In this document: positions 5,772 through 9,163 of the stretch, piece after piece
Layout of the letters: each line of letters opens with the position of its first letter
How positions within the stretch are numbered: position 1 is the stretch's first letter
Assembly (NCBI GenBank): GCA_027063585.1
Contig: JAMORM010000046.1
Span: 1 to 9,163, forward strand
DNA: 9,163 nucleotides
Direction: 5' to 3'
Source of the DNA: Sulfurimonas sp.
Lineage (GTDB): Bacteria > Campylobacterota > Campylobacteria > Campylobacterales > Sulfurimonadaceae
Program-made: the position numbers and the translations under genes
Notes under the pieces: generated by a model
What the model was told of the DNA's origin: nothing
Databases searched by the model: none
Seen by the model: the letters and a program-made list of their open reading frames with translations, nothing else

Positions 5772-7055
5772 TTACAAAAATGCAAAAACCAAATCAGGAA
5801 AAGCAACGACAAGACCTAAACCTAAAATCTGTAAAATTATAAAAGGAATAATACCCTTGTAAATGTCCATCGTCGTTACGCTGTTCCCTGCCGCTCCTTT
5901 TAAAAAGAAAAGTGAAAGTCCGAAAGGCGGCGTTAAAAATGATGCCTGCAGGTTCATAGCAATCAGTACACCAAACCAAATAGGGTCTATGCCAAAAGCT
6001 GCCATTACAGGCACTAAAATAGGCACGATTATAAAACTTATTTCTATAAAATCTATAAAAAAACCGAGTATAAATATACTCAGCATGGCAACACCGATAA
6101 ATACCCAGACATTCCCGATATCTTGCGAGAAAAATTCCAAAATCAAATCAGTGCCGCCGAGTTCGTTAAAAACAAGACTAAAAGCAGTCGCTCCGATTAA
6201 AATCATAAATATCATACCGCTGAGTTTCATAGTCTCAAAAAGTGCATACTTTATCATCTCAAAATTGAGTGTTTTATTGTATGCCGATAACAGTACACCC
6301 CCGAGTACGCCAAAAGCAGCTGATTCGGTAGGCGAAGCAATACCGGCAAAAATACTGCCCAAAACCGCCAGCATTAACAGAAGCGGCGGAACTATAGCAG
6401 ACACTACATCAAATATACTGATTTTTTCTTCACTAACAAGGGCCGGAGCATCCTCTTTTTTAATGTAGGCACGAATGAGAATATAGGTGATGTAGAGTGA
6501 AACAAGCGTAAGTCCCGGCAATACCGCGCCCATAAACAGATCACCCACACTTACACTCATAACATCGCCCAAGACAATCAAAATAATAGAAGGCGGTATA
6601 ATTTGGCCAAGCGTTCCGCTCGCAGCTATAGTACCCGAAGCAAGACCTTTATTGTACCCTGCACCCAGCATCAAAGGCAAAGCAATAACACTCATCATCA
6701 CCACAGAAGCCGAAACAATTCCCGTAGAAGCCGCTAATATTGCACCTACAAGCACGACACTCACACCCAAACCGCCGCGTACGCTTTTAAAAAGCGAACT
6801 CATGGAAATAAGCAATTTTTCCGCCATACCTGATTTTTCAAGAATTAAACCCATCATTATAAACAAAGGTACTGCCATTAGCGTCGTATTGCTCATAATG
6901 CCGTAAATTCTAAAAGGCAATATATTAAATACATCAAAGCCCAGAGTAGGAATAAAAAAAGCAAACAACATTGCAACACCGCCAAAAGCAAAGGCAACAG
7001 GAATGCCGAAAAGCAGTAAAACCAAAGCGACCGCAAACATTATAAGTGCAATCAT
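5772..7055 (-). CDS. dctM: TRAP transporter large membrane subunit (DctM family)
   Basis: The channel-forming, sodium-coupled subunit of a tripartite ATP-independent periplasmic transporter, 427 residues with about a dozen membrane helices. Family signatures: NTTLMAVPLFIMMG at 56-69 and FLTPPFGLSLFFLKG at 373-387, plus GTLGQIIPPSIILIVLG in the middle. The start is the ATG at 7055: it overlaps the dctQ stop in an ATGA junction and has GGAAG five bases upstream (7061-7065). It also gives the usual MIAL-type N-terminus. An ATG at 7067 would add four residues but has no ribosome site. TRAP systems take up carboxylates, sugar acids, ectoine, taurine and similar compounds; the substrate is set by the binding protein, which is absent here. 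Together with dctQ it resembles the family often annotated as the FcbT2/FcbT3 'mannitol/chloroaromatic' type. That label comes from recall and carries no substrate information. The DNA is clearly richer in G+C than the GGDEF-EAL gene. Confidence 0.95.
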   Translation of the reverse strand: MIALIMFAVALVLLLFGIPVAFAFGGVAMLFAFFIPTLGFDVFNILPFRIYGIMSNTTLMAVPLFIMMGLILEKSGMAEKLLISMSSLFKSVRGGLGVSVVLVGAILAASTGIVSASVVMMSVIALPLMLGAGYNKGLASGTIAASGTLGQIIPPSIILIVLGDVMSVSVGDLFMGAVLPGLTLVSLYITYILIRAYIKKEDAPALVSEEKISIFDVVSAIVPPLLLMLAVLGSIFAGIASPTESAAFGVLGGVLLSAYNKTLNFEMIKYALFETMKLSGMIFMILIGATAFSLVFNELGGTDLILEFFSQDIGNVWVFIGVAMLSIFILGFFIDFIEISFIIVPILVPVMAAFGIDPIWFGVLIAMNLQASFLTPPFGLSLFFLKGAAGNSVTTMDIYKGIIPFIILQILGLGLVVAFPDLVFAFL

Positions 7056-7540
7056 AGCGACTTCCATTTTTTAATGTCACTTATCAATTCTTTAAGAGCC
7101 TGCAGCGACAAAAATATAAATGCTAATGGCATCAAAGCTTTCACTATCCAGCGGTATTGCAAACCGCCCGGGTCGGAAGATGCTTCATGCTGCACAAAAC
7201 TCATCTCCACAAAATCTATACCTATATAAATAATCAAAAAAGAGAGCGGCAGTACAAAAAACAGAGCTGAAATAATGTTTATAAGAGCCTGTGTTTTGGG
7301 TGAAAATCTGTCATAAAAAATATCGACGCGAACATGGGCATTATGACGCAGAGTAAAAGCAATACTGAGTAAAATCACAACATCAAAAAAATGCCATTCC
7401 AGCTCTTGAAGTGCCGTAGAACCATGCGAAAAAAGGTAACGGCTTGTTGCATCAAAAACAACCAAAACAACAAGTAACGCAAGAATTACTGCAGTCAAAT
7501 AAGCAACATATTTCATAAACTTATCGACGCTCTGTAACAC
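7052..7540 (-). CDS. dctQ: TRAP transporter small membrane subunit (DctQ family)
   Basis: The four-helix partner subunit of DctM, 162 residues. Helices lie at about 12-32, 48-66, 85-108 and 133-152. The family core is the stretch 45-80: QELEWHFF, then the conserved TLRHNAHVRVDI, with a short loop to RFSPKTQ. A second conserved stretch, SSDPGGLQYRWIVKALMP (121-138), is of the kind seen in the COG4665/FcbT2 branch (inference). The start is GTG at 7540, supported by AGGA at 7548-7551 with a seven-base spacer; this site overlaps the murF stop (TAGGA). An ATG nine codons in (7514) lacks a ribosome site. The separate Q and M genes indicate a DctP-type rather than a fused TAXI-type system. No dctP lies on either side, so the binding protein must be encoded elsewhere. 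Confidence 0.93.
   Translation of the reverse strand: MLQSVDKFMKYVAYLTAVILALLVVLVVFDATSRYLFSHGSTALQELEWHFFDVVILLSIAFTLRHNAHVRVDIFYDRFSPKTQALINIISALFFVLPLSFLIIYIGIDFVEMSFVQHEASSDPGGLQYRWIVKALMPLAFIFLSLQALKELISDIKKWKSL
7061..7065 (-). promoter_or_regulatory. Ribosome binding site that fixes the dctM start
   Basis: GGAAG on the minus strand lies inside the last codons of dctQ, five bases before the ATG at 7055. That ATG shares the bases ATGA with the dctQ stop. It supports the shorter dctM start over the ATG at 7067 and indicates translational coupling of the two membrane subunits. Confidence 0.7.
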
Positions 7541-7547
7541 TAAGAAA

Positions 7548-7551
7548 TCCT
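7548..7551 (-). promoter_or_regulatory. Ribosome binding site supporting the GTG start of dctQ
   Basis: AGGA on the minus strand, overlapping the murF stop codon (TAGGA), lies seven bases before the GTG at 7540. It is the only plausible site near the dctQ N-terminus and decides between GTG at 7540 and ATG at 7514. It also ties dctQ translation to that of murF. Confidence 0.65.
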
Positions 7552-8995
7552 ATATAAAATTCGGTGCATCATTTGCAAAAAGTATGATGTCGCCTGATTT
7601 TGTCTGATTTGCCAAGACATCCACCATTGCTGATTTATCTTTAAGCATTATTTTATTCTTTACATGTAAGTTCTTGTCAAAAAGTTCTGCATTGAGCGCA
7701 CCTGTCACTATCACTATGTCAAACACTTTATTTATAGCTTCAATCAATTTCACATTTAACTCATCACTGCTCTCAACAAGTCCCGGTGTGACTATGACCT
7801 TTCTACCATCATGCAAAGAACACAATCGTATCCCCTCAAGCATTCCGTCAATATTACCATTATATCCGTCATCCAAAATGATTTTTCCACCGGCTTTAAT
7901 AAGCTGGAGTCTATGCTCAACCGGTTCCAAATTTTTCACAGCATCTATAATTTCATCATCACTCAACCCAAAGCTTTTTGCGATTCTTACCGCTACGGCG
8001 ACATTCATCGTCTGAAATGCACCCAAAATATCTGTATGAAGTTTTAAAATTTTCCCATCAAGTTCAAGCTCAAAATCAGTGCCTTCAAGTCCTGCATCAA
8101 TATTTTTAATTTCATCACCGAAAAAGGTCACTTTTTCATGCGGCTCATCTGTTACAGAAGTATGAATAAATGCCTCTTTGAGCCGAGGTGACTGCATAAT
8201 CTCAAGTTTTGTAGCAATAATATTTTTCAAAGATTTAAAATACTCTATATGCGCTTCACCCACACGCCCCACAACAACTCTCTGAGGTTCTAAAAATGTC
8301 GTAATTTCATAAATATCACCACTTTGGCGTGCGCCTGCTTCACATACATATATCTGCGTATCTTCGGGTAAATTATTGTTTATGTCCGCAACAATACCGC
8401 CTAAAGTATTGACACTTCTGGGTGTTGCATAGACTTTGAATTTATGAGAGAGTATTTGTGCAACAAAGTTTTTTATACTCGTTTTACCATAGCTTCCCGT
8501 GATACAGACTATTTGCAAATCTTTCATAGAATGCAGCTTTTTCTTTGCCTCTTTCATATAAACTTTAAAAAGAAACTTTTCTATCATATAACTGCCGATA
8601 TAAGCAAGCGCCAAAGGCATAAATACGCCATATGTAGCACATCCCTCTTTAAGAGTACAAAGTATATCTTGAAACAATGTCAGTGAAACCAAAAGAATCA
8701 AAAATCTTTTTACGCGCCAGGTCAAAACCAGCTTTTTATCAAGCTTTTTATACCAGATTATAATACCCGGAACAAAGGCAAATATGAAAAATATAACAAA
8801 AAATCTACCCGTCGTGTAGTAGGCTATAAAAGGAATAATAAAATATAAAATATGCCAATGCGGTTTATGATGTTTAAATAGTACACGCTCTAACTTATAA
8901 TCATACCATTGTAGATTTGTAATGAGATACCAACCTAAAAGCGTTACAAAAAGTACATTTATCACAAAAGCTATCAGTGTTTCATATTCTTGCAT
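7550..8995 (-). CDS. murF: MurF, UDP-N-acetylmuramoyl-tripeptide--D-alanyl-D-alanine ligase with N-terminal membrane domain
   Basis: Adds the D-Ala-D-Ala dipeptide to UDP-MurNAc-tripeptide with ATP, the last cytoplasmic step in making the peptidoglycan precursor. The first 145 or so residues form several membrane helices (about 8-26, 48-80, 96-110, 122-145) in place of the usual soluble Mur N-domain that holds the UDP. The ligase core follows. It has the P-loop GSYGKTS (167-173); CEAGARQSGDI (218-228), the metal-binding Glu region; GRVGEAHIEYF (243-253), corresponding to the NxGxAH motif with Arg replacing Asn; GAFQTMNVAVAV (325-336); and the C-terminal-domain motif HRLQ (361-364) followed by DDGYNGN (375-381). 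The last motif is diagnostic for MurF among Mur ligases. The 481-residue length and membrane N-terminus match the MurF of Helicobacter and Campylobacter as I recall them. The ATG directly abuts the TAA of the upstream hydrolase (TAAATG), with GGGA about seven bases before it. The genes downstream are dctQ and dctM. Confidence 0.92.
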   Translation of the reverse strand: MQEYETLIAFVINVLFVTLLGWYLITNLQWYDYKLERVLFKHHKPHWHILYFIIPFIAYYTTGRFFVIFFIFAFVPGIIIWYKKLDKKLVLTWRVKRFLILLVSLTLFQDILCTLKEGCATYGVFMPLALAYIGSYMIEKFLFKVYMKEAKKKLHSMKDLQIVCITGSYGKTSIKNFVAQILSHKFKVYATPRSVNTLGGIVADINNNLPEDTQIYVCEAGARQSGDIYEITTFLEPQRVVVGRVGEAHIEYFKSLKNIIATKLEIMQSPRLKEAFIHTSVTDEPHEKVTFFGDEIKNIDAGLEGTDFELELDGKILKLHTDILGAFQTMNVAVAVRIAKSFGLSDDEIIDAVKNLEPVEHRLQLIKAGGKIILDDGYNGNIDGMLEGIRLCSLHDGRKVIVTPGLVESSDELNVKLIEAINKVFDIVIVTGALNAELFDKNLHVKNKIMLKDKSAMVDVLANQTKSGDIILFANDAPNFI

Positions 8996-9163
8996 TTATT
9001 GTCCCAGTGTTTCTAAAAAAGCAGTTTGTATTTTTGTAGAAATATCTTGTGCATTTTTCATAAAAAAGTAATGGTCGCCATCATAGGTTTCAAGTGTTGC
9101 ATCATTTATAAGTGTATGTATTTTCTTTGCACAGTCCAGCGGTGTGGCTGTGTCATCTTTACC
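8996..9163 (-). CDS. Alpha/beta hydrolase, C-terminal 55 residues; N-terminus outside window
   Basis: The minus-strand frame is open from the window edge to a TAA at 8996-8998 and encodes the end of a protein. Two features fit the C-terminus of an alpha/beta-hydrolase (serine hydrolase, S33/Hydrolase_4 type). GKDDTATPLDCA holds the acid residue of the triad, with the usual P following. About 30 residues later comes DGDHYFF, with the catalytic His. The nucleophile Ser would lie outside the window. The substrate is unknown; such proteins are often lysophospholipases or esterases. The stop codon directly abuts the murF ATG, so the two genes are almost certainly co-transcribed. In related genomes an alpha/beta hydrolase lies between ddl (D-Ala-D-Ala ligase) and murF, which predicts ddl just beyond this edge (from recall, unverified). 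Confidence 0.85.
   Translation of the reverse strand, partial: GKDDTATPLDCAKKIHTLINDATLETYDGDHYFFMKNAQDISTKIQTAFLETLGQ

Noticed and set aside
5863..6468. 201-residue plus-strand reading frame opposite dctM
   Set aside because: It is an antisense shadow: rich in Ser, Lys, Ile and Pro with no recognisable motif, and lies wholly inside a certain TRAP permease gene.
7056..7067. ATG at 7067 as dctM start
   Set aside because: No ribosome site precedes it. The ATG at 7055 has GGAAG at five bases and gives the usual family N-terminus.
8444..8686. 80-residue plus-strand frame opposite murF
   Set aside because: Antisense shadow of the MurF membrane domain and P-loop region, with no motif of its own.

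Overview
The window looks like an ordinary chromosomal stretch of a Campylobacterota (epsilonproteobacterial) genome, most like Sulfurimonas or a relative. The evidence is an AT-rich composition, tightly packed genes, a MurF whose N-terminus is a membrane domain, a short CoaX, and a TRAP transporter typical of marine sulfur oxidisers. The genus is inferred from protein style and gene mix; no marker gene was searched. No RNA gene, CRISPR array, insertion sequence, phage gene or long repeat was seen. No gap between genes exceeds about 45 bases.

Layout. (1) Positions 1-4052, minus strand: a compact six-gene run, read from the right. It holds a HIT-family nucleotide-binding protein, two 70-residue acidic helical proteins of unknown function, a large membrane-anchored GGDEF-EAL protein (cyclic-di-GMP turnover, with a periplasmic Cache-like sensor), a 106-residue hypothetical protein, and the first 136 codons of type III pantothenate kinase (coaX), cut by the window edge. 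(2) Positions 4053-4100: a 48-base divergent promoter region in which one AT-rich heptamer can serve as -10 element on both strands. (3) Positions 4101-5767, plus strand: a low-affinity phosphate permease (PiT) overlapping by 4 bases its DUF47/PhoU-like partner. (4) Positions 5772-9163, minus strand: the end of an alpha/beta hydrolase, murF, and the small and large membrane subunits of a TRAP transporter (dctQ, dctM), all spaced or overlapped like one operon. This operon converges on the phosphate pair with only 4 bases between stop codons.

How they work together. PiT and DUF47 form a recognised phosphate-uptake pair. DctQ and DctM form the membrane part of a TRAP uptake system. Its periplasmic solute-binding protein (DctP) is not in the window and must be elsewhere in the genome or absent. 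MurF adds D-Ala-D-Ala in peptidoglycan synthesis; its link to the TRAP genes is positional only. In the left operon the c-di-GMP enzyme sits among small unknown proteins and CoA/nucleotide genes. The unknown small proteins there are the least explained part of the window.

I found no strong evidence for a previously undescribed system. The findings are modest: three uncharacterised small proteins around a c-di-GMP enzyme, a TRAP permease without a binding protein attached to murF, the unusual MurF N-terminus, and some expression features.
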